Shown here: positions 5,991 through 13,526 of the stretch, piece after piece
Layout: every line of letters starts with the position of its first letter
How positions within the stretch are numbered: the stretch's first letter is position 1
Assembly (NCBI GenBank): GCA_937874195.1
Contig: CALNBM010000058.1
Span: 1-18,589, forward strand
Direction of reading: 5' to 3'
DNA length: 18,589 nt
DNA from: an uncultured Clostridia bacterium
GTDB taxonomy: Bacteria; Bacillota; Clostridia; Christensenellales; UBA1242
Notes under the pieces: generated by a model
Told to the model about the DNA's origin: nothing
Databases searched by the model: none
The model's input: only the letters and a program-made list of their open reading frames with translations
Program-made: the position numbers and the translations under genes

Positions 5991-6183
5991 AGAGAGAGCA
6001 AATATGATACCAAGCGAACTCGCTAGTGTGCTTGTTGTGGATAACATTGTTGAGTATCAGTCAATTGAGCGTGTTCGCATCAGGATAACCACACCTGACA
6101 CTAGCACAGCACTTAAAACTGATTATAAAAATATTCTTAAAGTATTTGATGAGGAAGGAAATATTGTATGGCAAAAGAAATAA
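5980..6183 (+). CDS. Small hypothetical phage protein (67 aa)
   Basis: ATG 5980 overlaps the preceding stop region; ATG 6004, after AGAGAGAG, is an alternative that would remove eight residues. The core IPSELASVLVVDNIVEYQSIERVRIRITTP reads as helix then beta hairpin, ending FDEEGNIVWQKK. This small beta-rich layout is common in phage accessory genes. The 3' end overlaps the next gene by 16 bases. Function unknown. Confidence 0.55.
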   Translation: MINKERANMIPSELASVLVVDNIVEYQSIERVRIRITTPDTSTALKTDYKNILKVFDEEGNIVWQKK

Positions 6184-6335
6184 ATATGATAATGATCAAA
6201 GACAACTTATCTAGTGTTGAAGTGCTAAAACTCATAAAGAGGAGCATTGATACCGAAAGTCTTAATCATAACCCAAAAGGTGTAAAAGCACTTAAAGACT
6301 TATACGATAAAGTAATAGGAGAGAGTTTAATATGA
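6168..6335 (+). CDS. Very small hypothetical phage protein (55 aa)
   Basis: ATG 6168 lies within the previous gene after GGAAATATT and reads MAKEINMIMIKDNLSSVEVLK to TGA at 6333-6335. The stop overlaps the next ATG (ATGA), the classic sign of coupled translation, which supports the frame being real. The product is helical and charged (LIKRSIDTESLNH..KALKDLYDKVIGESLI). Function unknown. Confidence 0.5.
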   Translation: MAKEINMIMIKDNLSSVEVLKLIKRSIDTESLNHNPKGVKALKDLYDKVIGESLI

Positions 6336-6562
6336 GAATACACGAAAGAGTTTATCGCTTCAAAATAAGTTTTGAAGATTACGATTTGATTAGGCAAGGC
6401 ACAGATAATTACTATGTCGATTTAGGACACGAGAATTATGAAGTCGGCGATTTAGTAAGATTTGACAATGATAAGGCATTTAGTGAGAACTTATTTAGAA
6501 TTAGACACATAAGAACAATTAACTCGACTATGAGAATTGTTAGTCTAGAAAGGATAAAGTAA
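6332..6562 (+). CDS. ASCH/DUF3850-like small protein (76 aa)
   Basis: A good site (AGGAGAG) precedes ATG 6332. MRIHERVYRFKISFEDYDLIRQG, then YEVGDLVRFDND and a final strand TMRIVSLERI, follow the plan of DUF3850/ASCH-like domains: an input 'f..il.G.k..E' segment, a 'vGD.l.f' loop and a closing strand. These are small beta barrels thought to bind RNA or nucleotides. The match is by shape and a few residues only. Coupled to the gene before it by an ATGA overlap. Confidence 0.5.
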   Translation: MRIHERVYRFKISFEDYDLIRQGTDNYYVDLGHENYEVGDLVRFDNDKAFSENLFRIRHIRTINSTMRIVSLERIK

Positions 6563-6564
6563 AA

Positions 6565-6759
6565 ATGTTAAATAAAGTAGCGTTTTGGTTAAGAACCTTT
6601 ACGATAATGCCTGTGCCACTCTATGCGATTTTAATTATTTGGTTAGCAAATGGTAGTGTTATTCTAAATGCGTTAATCATATTGATTTTAATTCAAGTAT
6701 GGTTTGTGGTTATTTGGATATTTGATTTAATGTTATTTATAACGAAAGGAATGGACTAA
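6565..6759 (+). CDS. Small membrane protein (64 aa), two TM segments
   Basis: ATG 6565 follows AAAGGATAAAG and comes two bases after the previous stop. Two hydrophobic stretches are clear, at about residues 15-40 (PVPLYAILIIWLANGSVILNAL) continuing to 33-58 (LIILILIQVWFVVIWIFDLMLFI), with a positively charged N-terminus. It could be a small phage membrane protein such as a holin-like or superinfection-exclusion protein, but the gene sits among early genes rather than with lysis genes. Function unknown. Confidence 0.6.
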   Translation: MLNKVAFWLRTFTIMPVPLYAILIIWLANGSVILNALIILILIQVWFVVIWIFDLMLFITKGMD

Positions 6760-6762
6760 AAA

Positions 6763-6984
6763 ATGAAAGAAAACTTATTTGTAGGAACAGTTATCAAAGA
6801 GCAAAATGATCGCTTAATGAGTTGTAATGAGTTCGCTAATTTCTTAGGAATTAGCGCTCCAACATTATATTCTATCAAAAAAAATAAAGCGATTTTCTCT
6901 AAGACTGCTCGTAAGATTTGCGATAAACTTAATATCACTGATAAAAAAGTTATTGCGAGTATTAACATAAAGTATTATAGTTAA
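6763..6984 (+). CDS. Small helix-turn-helix DNA-binding protein (73 aa)
   Basis: ATG 6763 comes three bases after the previous stop. Residues ~18-60 form a Cro/C1-type HTH pattern: LMSCNEFANFLGISAPTLY, with the turn GIS and a recognition helix S.PTLYSIKKN, then a supporting helix (SKTARKICDKLNI). It is a likely phage transcription regulator placed just before the replication module, where such proteins control the early-late switch. Its operator is unknown. The N-terminal segment (MKENLFVGTVIKEQNDR) is short, so it may act as a dimer. Confidence 0.65.
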   Translation: MKENLFVGTVIKEQNDRLMSCNEFANFLGISAPTLYSIKKNKAIFSKTARKICDKLNITDKKVIASINIKYYS

Positions 6985-7016
6985 TATACAAGACTTAAAA
7001 ATAAAGGAGGGCATTT

Positions 7017-7973
7017 ATGCCTATTAAAAAACCAAGTGAGTTAGACTTCTCCAACAAAAAGTATGAGATTATTATTGCGGGACTTCCAGGACTAGGAAAA
7101 TCTACCTTAGCCCAAAGTAGCCCAAAACCACTACTTATCGACCTCGATAGAGGTATCGATAGAGTAGATGCCGAGTTTAGAAGAGATACAATGGTTGTTA
7201 ATGACTACGCGAGTTTGCTTCAAGAACTCAAAACGGACGACCTTAGCGCCTACGACACGATTATTATTGATACTGGTGGAGTGCTTATCGACTTTATGAA
7301 AGACTACGCTATCGCCGACAACTCAAAGAACGCAAAAAGTGATGGCACACTAGCGTTATGTGGGTATGGGTTCGTTAATAAAACCTTTAATGACTTCCAC
7401 ACCTACTTAAAGAGCCTAGACAAGCACATTGTTTGGTGCTTCCACGCCAAAGAAGTGAGCGAGGACGATATACTTAAACTCCGTTTAGATGTCGAGGGCA
7501 AGACCAAAGACACCATTTGGCGAAGTGTTGATATCGGCGGGTTTATCGAAATGAAAGGCAAAGATAGAGTGCTTACCTTTGCCCCTTGCCAAAAGTTCTA
7601 CGCTAAACAAACGCACGGCGTTGCCGATAGTTATATCTTGCCTGATATTCATAGCACTCATAAAAACACTTTCTTAACGGACTTAATCACACATATAACC
7701 ACAACTTTAAATAGTGAGGTCAAGAGTGCGAGTAAGGACAAGGAAGAATACGAGTATATTATGAATACCTTACGCCCACGTATTGAGGACGCCAAGAACG
7801 AAAACGATATTAATGACTTACTATTCACAATGAAGAACACAAAGTTTGCTCTTACAAGCGAAGTCGAGTGTAAGGCGTTATTCTCTAAAAAAGTAAAGGA
7901 ACTTAAATTACAATATAACAAGGAGTTGAACGCTTATGAGCCAACGCTACCTAATAACGCCAACCCTGCTTAA
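7017..7973 (+). CDS. AAA_24/Sak4-like phage ATPase (318 aa)
   Basis: AAAGGAGGG lies upstream of ATG 7017. The Walker A motif is GLPGLGKST at residues 22-30 and Walker B is TIIIDTGG, with the acidic D at 85. The layout of an early P-loop followed by LLIDLDRGIDRVD and a late beta-rich part matches AAA_24 phage nucleotide-binding proteins. Some of these (Sak4) are RecA-like single-strand annealing proteins that work with a cognate SSB. A nuclease and a DUF669 SSB-like protein come next, which supports that role. The stop at 7971-7973 lies inside the nuclease gene (38-nt overlap). The C-terminal half is charged and possibly helical, without further motifs. Confidence 0.85.
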   Translation: MPIKKPSELDFSNKKYEIIIAGLPGLGKSTLAQSSPKPLLIDLDRGIDRVDAEFRRDTMVVNDYASLLQELKTDDLSAYDTIIIDTGGVLIDFMKDYAIADNSKNAKSDGTLALCGYGFVNKTFNDFHTYLKSLDKHIVWCFHAKEVSEDDILKLRLDVEGKTKDTIWRSVDIGGFIEMKGKDRVLTFAPCQKFYAKQTHGVADSYILPDIHSTHKNTFLTDLITHITTTLNSEVKSASKDKEEYEYIMNTLRPRIEDAKNENDINDLLFTMKNTKFALTSEVECKALFSKKVKELKLQYNKELNAYEPTLPNNANPA

Positions 7974-8547
7974 TAATTGGGCTTACCTAATTAATAGCGA
8001 AGGCGACTACGCAAGACAACTAGAAGGCTTTAAAACACTTCTAGAACGCTTGCCTACCACGCCTACAAAGGCAATGATCGAGGGCAACGAGTTTGAAGAT
8101 AAGGTTTGTAGCGGACGCGACAAGGAATTAAGTCCTATTGTAAAAGGTGGGGTGTTCCAAGTGCCTTGTAAGAAAGAAATCTACATTAAAAGTATTAATA
8201 TGCGTTTCTTACTTTATGGGAGAATAGATGTATGTAAGTGCGGGCATATTTACGATATTAAACACACGCAAAAGTATGAGAACCCAAAGTTTTATAACTC
8301 GTTCCAACATAAGATTTATCTTGTGTGTGTGCCTAATGCTGTCGATTTTACCTACATTGGTAAAGACTTCGCTATCGAGAAAGGCGACACAGAAGGCGAC
8401 ACTGATTACTTCGAAGAGAAGTATGTAAGAAAGCCTTACTACCTACACGATATTGAAGTCGGAATAGTTGAGTTTATCGCGTTTCTAAAACGCACAAAGT
8501 TGTTAGATATCTACCTAGAAAAATGGGTAGCAAATAAGGAGAATTAA
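7936..8547 (+). CDS. PD-(D/E)XK nuclease, RecB/Cas4-like (203 aa)
   Basis: AAGGAG precedes ATG 7936, which lies within the end of the ATPase gene, so the two are coupled. Motifs in order are GNEFE at 50-54, GRID with D98, YDIK with D107 and K109, and a Q124 in SFQHKIYL. This is the classic E...D...DxK...Q pattern of RecB-type exonucleases found in phage recombination modules. No cysteine cluster for a Cas4-like Fe-S centre is obvious, though C100, C102 and C58 are present. Likely substrate is DNA ends, acting with the annealing ATPase before it. Confidence 0.8.
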   Translation: MSQRYLITPTLLNNWAYLINSEGDYARQLEGFKTLLERLPTTPTKAMIEGNEFEDKVCSGRDKELSPIVKGGVFQVPCKKEIYIKSINMRFLLYGRIDVCKCGHIYDIKHTQKYENPKFYNSFQHKIYLVCVPNAVDFTYIGKDFAIEKGDTEGDTDYFEEKYVRKPYYLHDIEVGIVEFIAFLKRTKLLDIYLEKWVANKEN

Positions 8548-8548
8548 A

Positions 8549-9040
8549 ATGGAAAACTATTTAGATATGACTGGTAGCGATACCGAAAACAAAGATTTTA
8601 CCGAGATTAAGGACGGGGAGTATGAAGTAGAAATTGAGAGTGCCGAAGAAACTGAAATACCAAGCACTCATACACCAAAGTTAAAAATCGTGTATAATAT
8701 CCGTAGCGACATCGATCAAGAGTTTAAAGGACGCAAGATATTTGATGACTGGTTCAAGGGCAAAGACACCCACGATTATAATAAAAAGAGATTAAAGCAG
8801 TTAATTGGGGCGACAAAACGCGCCACTGATAACCAAACTTTTGCCACCTTAAAAGAAGTCCTTGACTTCCTTGTCGGTAAGCAGGTTGTAGTTGTGGTTA
8901 AAAACGAAGATGATAGCTGGGGTGGGAAAACTCGAACAAGACTTAATGTTAAGTATTGGAAAGAGAGCCAACACAAACCAACCACTCTCGAAGATGATAT
9001 GCCAAAAGAAGAAGTTGATACAGGAGATTTGCCTTTCTAA
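8549..9040 (+). CDS. DUF669 single-strand DNA-binding-like protein (163 aa)
   Basis: AAGGAG precedes ATG 8549 at a one-base gap from the nuclease. Residues ~19-130 match the DUF669 plan: an opening EIKDGEYEVEIESAE strand, a LKIVYNIRSD strand pair, KIFDDWF, a helical KKRLKQLIGATKRA stretch and a final NVKYW strand. It ends with an acidic tail closing in DTGDLPF, very like the D-D-x-(L/I)PF tip through which SSB proteins recruit partners. I infer an SSB-like role beside the Sak4-like ATPase. DUF669 is a domain of unknown function, so the role is inferred from context and tail. Confidence 0.8.
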   Translation: MENYLDMTGSDTENKDFTEIKDGEYEVEIESAEETEIPSTHTPKLKIVYNIRSDIDQEFKGRKIFDDWFKGKDTHDYNKKRLKQLIGATKRATDNQTFATLKEVLDFLVGKQVVVVVKNEDDSWGGKTRTRLNVKYWKESQHKPTTLEDDMPKEEVDTGDLPF

Positions 9041-9063
9041 AAGAAATAGGAGAAACTTAATTT

Positions 9064-11457
9064 ATGGAAGAAACTAATTTATTAACGACTTTACATAGGA
9101 CTAAAACTTCCATAGATACTAACTACGAATATTTAGGTATGTGGTTAAGTGCCAACGATTTAACACGAAGCAAGCACTTCGTATGTTGGACGACAGGTAA
9201 GATACCGATTAATGTTTATACGGGTGGCAACGCTCAATGTAATAACCCACAAACTTGGGCTACATTTGGGGAGTGTGTTGCCTACAAAAACACCCACTCC
9301 GCAATACTTGGCATAGGAATTATGCTAGGTATTGATGAGAAGGGGCGACAAATAATTGGTATTGATATCGACCACATCAACAAAAACGACCTACTCGATA
9401 CTATGAACGATATTCTCCATACCGTAAAAGGTTATCAAGAAATATCGCAAAGTGGCGATGGGGTTCATGTAATTACCTTTGGCACAGTGCCAAAAGGCAT
9501 ACGCCGTAAAGGTGGTTTAGAAATCTATGATACGGGGCGATATATTGCCCTTACAGGCACTCGTGTTTATGTAGAAACACAAGCCACACAAATAGGTGAT
9601 GAGAGCAAAAACATTGACAAGATTTATAAGAAATACTTTGGCAGTGCGATTAGCGTAGGGGAAACGGCTGATATAACAAAGCCTATTTACCTTGTTATGA
9701 ATGAAACAAAGCCTATTAATAAGGCAAGTAGCGACCTTGTCGAGAAGATTAGAAAAAGCACTGGTGGGGCGAAGTTTGATAAACTTTATGGTGGGGAATG
9801 GGAAAACTCCTATCCTAGCCAAAGTGAAGCTGATATGGCGTTATGTTCTATACTTGCCTTTTGGACACAAAAAGACCCCGCACAAATGGATAAGATATTC
9901 CGTTCAAGCGGTCTTATGCGTGAGAAGTGGGATAGGAAAGAACGCGACACGACTTATGGGGCAATTACCATAAATAGTGCTATTGCTAAATGTGGTGTGG
10001 TTTATAACCCTGAATATGATTTGTCGCCCGCTAATAAAGAGCAAGTCGCAAAGCAAGTTGTTATCCCTACACAATATGTAAATGTAGGAAAGATTACTGA
10101 TGAAAACGGACAAGTTCTTGACTTTGACTTAAACGATACAGGCAACGCAAGGCGCTTCACGATGCTCTACAACACAACAATTAAGTTTAACATTGAAAGC
10201 AATACCTTTATGGTATGGAACGGCGTGAAATGGGATATGGATACCTTAAAGAGCGCTCAAACAAAATTAGTATTTGATGGTTTTGTGGACAATATGAAAC
10301 AAGATATGCTTAACGAGCAAGACAAAGAAACTCGCAAGACAAAGGCGAAAAATGTTGAGCGACTTTATAGCAACGCAGGGAAAAAAGCAGTCCTAGAAGA
10401 GTGCCAACACCAAAGCAATATGCCAGTAAGATTTAAGGACTTTGATACAGATGACTTTTTATTTAACACACCTAATGGCATACTTGATATTAAAAATAAT
10501 CAAATGTTGCCTACCAATAAAGCCTATATGCAGAGCCAAGTAAGTGGGACAATGTGTTCTAATATTCCTACTCCTTTATGGGATAAGTTTCTCGTTGATA
10601 CCTTCGTTGATAAGGAAACGATCAACTTCATTCAAAAGGCAATGGGGCAAACCTTAATTGGCAATAATAAGGAACAAAAATTCTTTATGCTCTATGGCAA
10701 TGGCGCTAATGGTAAGAGTGTGTTTCTAGATGTAATGCAAAGAGTATTTGGCGACTATTGTAAGAAAATGAAGATGGCAGTCTTTACAAGTGAGAAGATA
10801 GCTGATAATGCCGAGCGAGTATTTGCACCATTACAAAAAACTCGTATGCTTATTGCTAACGAAATTAAAGAAGGCAAGGCATTTGAAGTTGGACTTTTAA
10901 AAGATATTACGGGTGGTGGAAATATACAAGGAAGATACCTTTATGGGGAAATGTTTGAATACGAGCCAAAGTTCACACTTTGGATGGCAGTCAATACTAA
11001 ACCTTATGTAAATGATGAAAGCGATGGCTTTTGGCGAAGAGCAGTCTTAATTGAGTGCCCTAACAAGGTTAGCGAAGATAAACTAGATGTAAATCTCGAA
11101 GATAAACTTATGAAAGAAGCACCTGGAATACTCTATTGGGTATTTATGGGTGCTATGAAACTCTTAGAAGAAGGGTTAAAACTCACTCCAAAAATGTTTG
11201 ATGAAGTTCTCGACTATCAAAAGGAAATGAGCACTATCGACCAATTCTTAGAAGATAAAGTCGATAATATCGACAAGGCGACAAGCAAGGCGATAGATGT
11301 GTATAACTCCTACTACAAGTGGGCGAAACGCGATTGTCAGTTGCCTATGAACTCTACGAAGTTTGGAATTAAGATGGCGCAAAAATATACGAAGATTAGA
11401 AAAAGCGATGGTATATATTACCTTGATTGTTGCTTAAAGGCGGATGATTACTTATGA
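9064..11457 (+). CDS. Phage/plasmid primase-helicase (D5/NrS-1-like, 797 aa)
   Basis: AGGAGAAA precedes ATG 9064. The N-terminal third has archaeo-eukaryotic primase-polymerase marks: GIDIDH (D101, D103) as the metal-binding motif, SGDGVHVI at 130-137, and GLEIYDTGRYIALTGT, as in NrS-1-type primases. The C-terminal half is an SF3/D5-type helicase with Walker A YGNGANGKS (residues 544-552), Walker B LIANE (E600), motif C AVNTKPYV (N644) and FWRRAVL (R658/R659) as a likely arginine finger. A D5_N-like linker lies between. It would prime and unwind phage DNA and complete the replication set with the clamp-like and SSB-like proteins. The stop overlaps the next start by 4 bases (ATGA). Confidence 0.9.
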   Translation: MEETNLLTTLHRTKTSIDTNYEYLGMWLSANDLTRSKHFVCWTTGKIPINVYTGGNAQCNNPQTWATFGECVAYKNTHSAILGIGIMLGIDEKGRQIIGIDIDHINKNDLLDTMNDILHTVKGYQEISQSGDGVHVITFGTVPKGIRRKGGLEIYDTGRYIALTGTRVYVETQATQIGDESKNIDKIYKKYFGSAISVGETADITKPIYLVMNETKPINKASSDLVEKIRKSTGGAKFDKLYGGEWENSYPSQSEADMALCSILAFWTQKDPAQMDKIFRSSGLMREKWDRKERDTTYGAITINSAIAKCGVVYNPEYDLSPANKEQVAKQVVIPTQYVNVGKITDENGQVLDFDLNDTGNARRFTMLYNTTIKFNIESNTFMVWNGVKWDMDTLKSAQTKLVFDGFVDNMKQDMLNEQDKETRKTKAKNVERLYSNAGKKAVLEECQHQSNMPVRFKDFDTDDFLFNTPNGILDIKNNQMLPTNKAYMQSQVSGTMCSNIPTPLWDKFLVDTFVDKETINFIQKAMGQTLIGNNKEQKFFMLYGNGANGKSVFLDVMQRVFGDYCKKMKMAVFTSEKIADNAERVFAPLQKTRMLIANEIKEGKAFEVGLLKDITGGGNIQGRYLYGEMFEYEPKFTLWMAVNTKPYVNDESDGFWRRAVLIECPNKVSEDKLDVNLEDKLMKEAPGILYWVFMGAMKLLEEGLKLTPKMFDEVLDYQKEMSTIDQFLEDKVDNIDKATSKAIDVYNSYYKWAKRDCQLPMNSTKFGIKMAQKYTKIRKSDGIYYLDCCLKADDYL

Positions 11458-11900
11458 GAAAAGATAACCACATTAAAGAAGAGATAGAGAAACAAAAACT
11501 CTACGAAGAAGAACAAAAAAAGATTAAAGCTGAGATTAAGGCGACACCCCACCACTTTTGGCGCTTAATGTGGCATTACTTTAAAAAGCCCTTTGTGTGG
11601 ATAATTCATAACATAAAGGACTGGCGCACGGCGGTTATATTCTTAATTGTAATGCTAGTCGTAGGGTGTGAGGTGTGGATACCACTACTATTAGGCTTAT
11701 TAGCGTGGGGCACGCCATTTGGCGCGACAATGCTAGGCATAGCGGGAACTTGTGAGGCGTTTTGGTTAATGCCTATGACCCCTTTCCTCCCCTTATGTAT
11801 AGGGCTTACGGCGGTAGTAAAAGGCATATTTAATAAGATTAGGTTTAGGCGTTTTGAGAAAAAGGAGAAACAAGATGAACAACAAAAAGATAGGAAATAG
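11454..11900 (+). CDS. Putative membrane protein with coiled-coil head (148 aa)
   Basis: ATG 11454 overlaps the primase stop (ATGA). Residues 1-35 are a charged helix (EEIEKQKLYEEEQKKIKAEI) that may be a short coiled coil. A basic stretch is followed by hydrophobic segments at ~60-90 (VIFLIVMLVVGCEVWIPLLL) and ~92-125 (MLGIAGTCEAFWLMPM...PLCIGLTAVV). The tail is strongly basic and acidic (RFRRFEKKEKQDEQQKDRK). Two or three transmembrane passes seem likely. Function unknown; it is unusual to find it inside the replication module. It could tether replication to the membrane, which is only a guess. Confidence 0.6.
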   Translation: MRKDNHIKEEIEKQKLYEEEQKKIKAEIKATPHHFWRLMWHYFKKPFVWIIHNIKDWRTAVIFLIVMLVVGCEVWIPLLLGLLAWGTPFGATMLGIAGTCEAFWLMPMTPFLPLCIGLTAVVKGIFNKIRFRRFEKKEKQDEQQKDRK

Positions 11901-12276
11901 CGTAGAGAAAACCACAAGAACATATCTAGCAAGTTTAGGTTTTTGGGCGCACTTACTAGTCGACAACGCAAACGGGCAACCATTTGATATTGTGGCTATT
12001 AAAGGCGACCATACACTTTGCGTAGACGCAAAAAACATTGTCGATAATGTTCGCAGTTTCGCTTTTAACCGCATTGAAACCAACCAATGGAACTCAATGA
12101 CCTTGATCAAAAACATATCGAGTGCCATTTGTGGCTTTGCGATTTATCATTGTGGTGTAATTTACTTCGCGAGTTTCGAGCAAATTAAGGCGTGTTTAGA
12201 GCGGGGAGAGAAGAGTATTCCAATGCCTTCTCTACCAACTCTTAAAAGGTATTTAGAAAATGTTTATTCGTGTTAG
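11875..12276 (+). CDS. RecU/Holliday-junction-resolvase-like phage nuclease (133 aa)
   Basis: AAAGGAG lies 7 bases before ATG 11875, within the end of the membrane protein gene (26-nt overlap). Residues show the resolvase pattern: KIGNSVEKTTRTYLASLG with E11, GQPFDIVAI with D38, CVDAKN with D51 and K53, and FNRIETNQWNSM, which is like the RecU 'R.e.NQ..am' motif. RecU-type proteins resolve recombination and branched replication intermediates. It matches the size (~130 residues) of phage resolvases and completes the recombination set of this locus. Not a VRR-NUC by motif order. Confidence 0.75.
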   Translation: MNNKKIGNSVEKTTRTYLASLGFWAHLLVDNANGQPFDIVAIKGDHTLCVDAKNIVDNVRSFAFNRIETNQWNSMTLIKNISSAICGFAIYHCGVIYFASFEQIKACLERGEKSIPMPSLPTLKRYLENVYSC

Positions 12277-12532
12277 CAACAAACTTTATATTGAGAACCC
12301 TACTTTGCCGATTATCGACTATTGTAGCAAGGTCTTAACTATTGATAACCCTACTTACCTAATTGCTCTAAAACTAGGTAAGCGAACAAGTTATATTCCA
12401 CGCACGATTAATCTTTACGAGCGAAACGGAGACACGTATGTTTTGCCCAGCCAACTCCAAATTATTTTCTTGATTTCTGATTGGAGTATAAATTTTAATA
12501 GAAAGCAAGATATTAAAATCACAGGAGCATAA
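12260..12532 (+). CDS. Phage DEAD/SNF2-type helicase, amino-terminal stub
   Basis: ATG 12260 lies 17 bases within the resolvase gene. The 90 residues (MFIRVSNKLYIENPTLPIID..., then SYIPRTINLYERNGDTYVLP) match the N-terminal accessory domain of phage DEAD/DEAH or SNF2-like helicases, which starts with 'LYIENP...I..YC...L.I.NP.Y' and '...LYE..G..LP'. It stops at TAA 12530-12532, just where the core helicase (YDYQ and Walker A) should begin. I see no continuation in any frame within the next 120 bases. So a junction or deletion lies at about 12527-12533. The rest of the enzyme is absent from the window. Confidence 0.65.
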   Translation: MFIRVSNKLYIENPTLPIIDYCSKVLTIDNPTYLIALKLGKRTSYIPRTINLYERNGDTYVLPSQLQIIFLISDWSINFNRKQDIKITGA

Positions 12533-12548
12533 AGACGAAATTCTCCAA

Positions 12549-12596
12549 TACATATTTTAAGATTTACGGACTTTTGATTTGTGATTTAAATATGTA
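12549..12596. repeat. Imperfect inverted repeat in intergenic gap
   Basis: TACATATTT (12549-12557) and AAATATGTA (12588-12596) are complementary over nine bases with a 30-base loop. It lies in the 119-base non-coding gap after the helicase stub. Could be an operator or a transcript-end structure; AT-only, so weak. Confidence 0.35.
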
Positions 12597-12651
12597 ATCA
12601 TATTAGTTCATGTCTAATTGGTTACAAAATAATAAAGGAGTGTAATACATA

Positions 12652-12957
12652 ATGACAATTAACGTGGCAGAATTGAAATTTAATACAATGGAAGAAATGA
12701 AAGACTCAGCACATAACAATCTGTATAATGAAATTGGAGTGCAAACGATATTTGCTATTCCAAATATTGCAACGGCGACAATTTATTTTGTTTATACTCA
12801 AAATCTCATTGAATTTGAAATCGTATCAGATACACCTAACGGCGAAGATTTGTTATACGTAGAAGACGAATTAACAAAACAGGGATATAAAAATATTAAA
12901 AAGATTGTGACAGAAAAATATTATTCGATTATTAATTCGTTTACTGAAAAGGAGTGA
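12652..12957 (+). CDS. Hypothetical protein (101 aa)
   Basis: AAAGGAG with an 11-base gap precedes ATG 12652. The product starts MTINVAELKFNTMEEMKDSA, has a beta-rich middle (IFAIPNIATATIYFVYTQ) and a charged C-terminal helix (EDELTKQGYKNIKKIVTEKY). No family recognised. It opens the second, looser gene cluster, whose codon use is more AT-rich than the replication module to the left, so it may come from a different phage or segment. Confidence 0.65.
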   Translation: MTINVAELKFNTMEEMKDSAHNNLYNEIGVQTIFAIPNIATATIYFVYTQNLIEFEIVSDTPNGEDLLYVEDELTKQGYKNIKKIVTEKYYSIINSFTEKE

Positions 12958-12960
12958 GTT

Positions 12961-13371
12961 ATGAACAGGCTTAAAAGATTGATAGAAGATAAAATTTACT
13001 ATTCAATTAAATATGGTTTTCAGCGAATGTTCAGAGGATATGATGACACAGAGGTCTTTGATTTTGATGTGGTTTTCATTAGAAAATTTACTAAAATCCT
13101 AACGAAGATTAAAGATAATAACGTATTAATATTCCGTAACGTAGACACAAATGAATATATGAGTAATGAAGAACAGAAGAAATTTTTAAACCATTGGATT
13201 GATTTACTTAAAAATTCAGACGAAGATGAATTATACGAACAGGAGTTCCCTAATAAGCAGTCTCATGAGGAAGATTATCGAGATTTTGTATATCGTTCTA
13301 AAGTGGCGGCTAAGAATCGGTATGAAGCACTTGAATTGTTTGCAAAATATTTTGACCAATTATGGGAGTAA
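12961..13371 (+). CDS. Hypothetical phage protein, conserved fold (136 aa)
   Basis: AAAAGGAG lies 7 bases before ATG 12961. It contains FRGYDDTEVFDFDVVF, a lysine-rich helix (RKFTKILTKIKDN), NEEQKKFLNHWIDLL, and ends ALELFAKYFDQLWE. Phage genomes often carry a protein with the pattern 'R.aFRG.sd.d.wn.d........L..L........p......W...l..m........ALELF..YF..LW'; I recognise that style here. Its function is not known. It starts basic and ends acidic. It lies four bases after the preceding gene and is probably cotranscribed. Confidence 0.7.
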   Translation: MNRLKRLIEDKIYYSIKYGFQRMFRGYDDTEVFDFDVVFIRKFTKILTKIKDNNVLIFRNVDTNEYMSNEEQKKFLNHWIDLLKNSDEDELYEQEFPNKQSHEEDYRDFVYRSKVAAKNRYEALELFAKYFDQLWE

Positions 13372-13374
13372 AAC

Positions 13375-13497
13375 ATGAACAATAAATTGAAATATTGGTG
13401 GGGAAATAAAGAACCTGAGTCAAACATGAAACTTTCAGATTCTATAGATACACCAGAGATTGAAAGACAGCAAGAAATTGCAGATATGATAAACTGA
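13375..13497 (+). CDS. Very small hypothetical protein (40 aa)
   Basis: ATG 13375, three bases after the previous stop and with GGGAG nine bases upstream, reads MNNKLKYWWGNKEPESNMKL to TGA at 13495-13497. The short tandem tryptophans (WW) and acidic tail (EIERQQEIADMIN) are its only marks. It may be a real small gene of the cluster or only a translated gap. No function proposed. Confidence 0.4.
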   Translation: MNNKLKYWWGNKEPESNMKLSDSIDTPEIERQQEIADMIN

Positions 13498-13526
13498 ATA
13501 AAAATTATCTTTATCAAAGAGAACCT

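Noticed and set aside
7658..7921. Minus-strand frame opposite the ATPase gene
   Set aside because: Shadow of the real gene; low-complexity Leu/Ser-rich translation and no ribosome site.
11606..12128. Long minus-strand frames opposite the membrane protein and resolvase genes
   Set aside because: They are antisense to genes with clear motifs and ribosome sites and have no start signal or recognisable domain of their own.
1..12532. A skin-like phage element integrated into a sporulation operon
   Set aside because: No serine or tyrosine recombinase and no attachment-site repeat seen, the phage side is cut inside a gene, and an Illumina adapter lies 220 bases away. Chimeric assembly explains it better.
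12533..12651. A sigma-70 promoter (TTGATT...CATATT) upstream of 12652
   Set aside because: Spacing and hexamers are poor and the stretch is so AT-rich that chance matches are expected.
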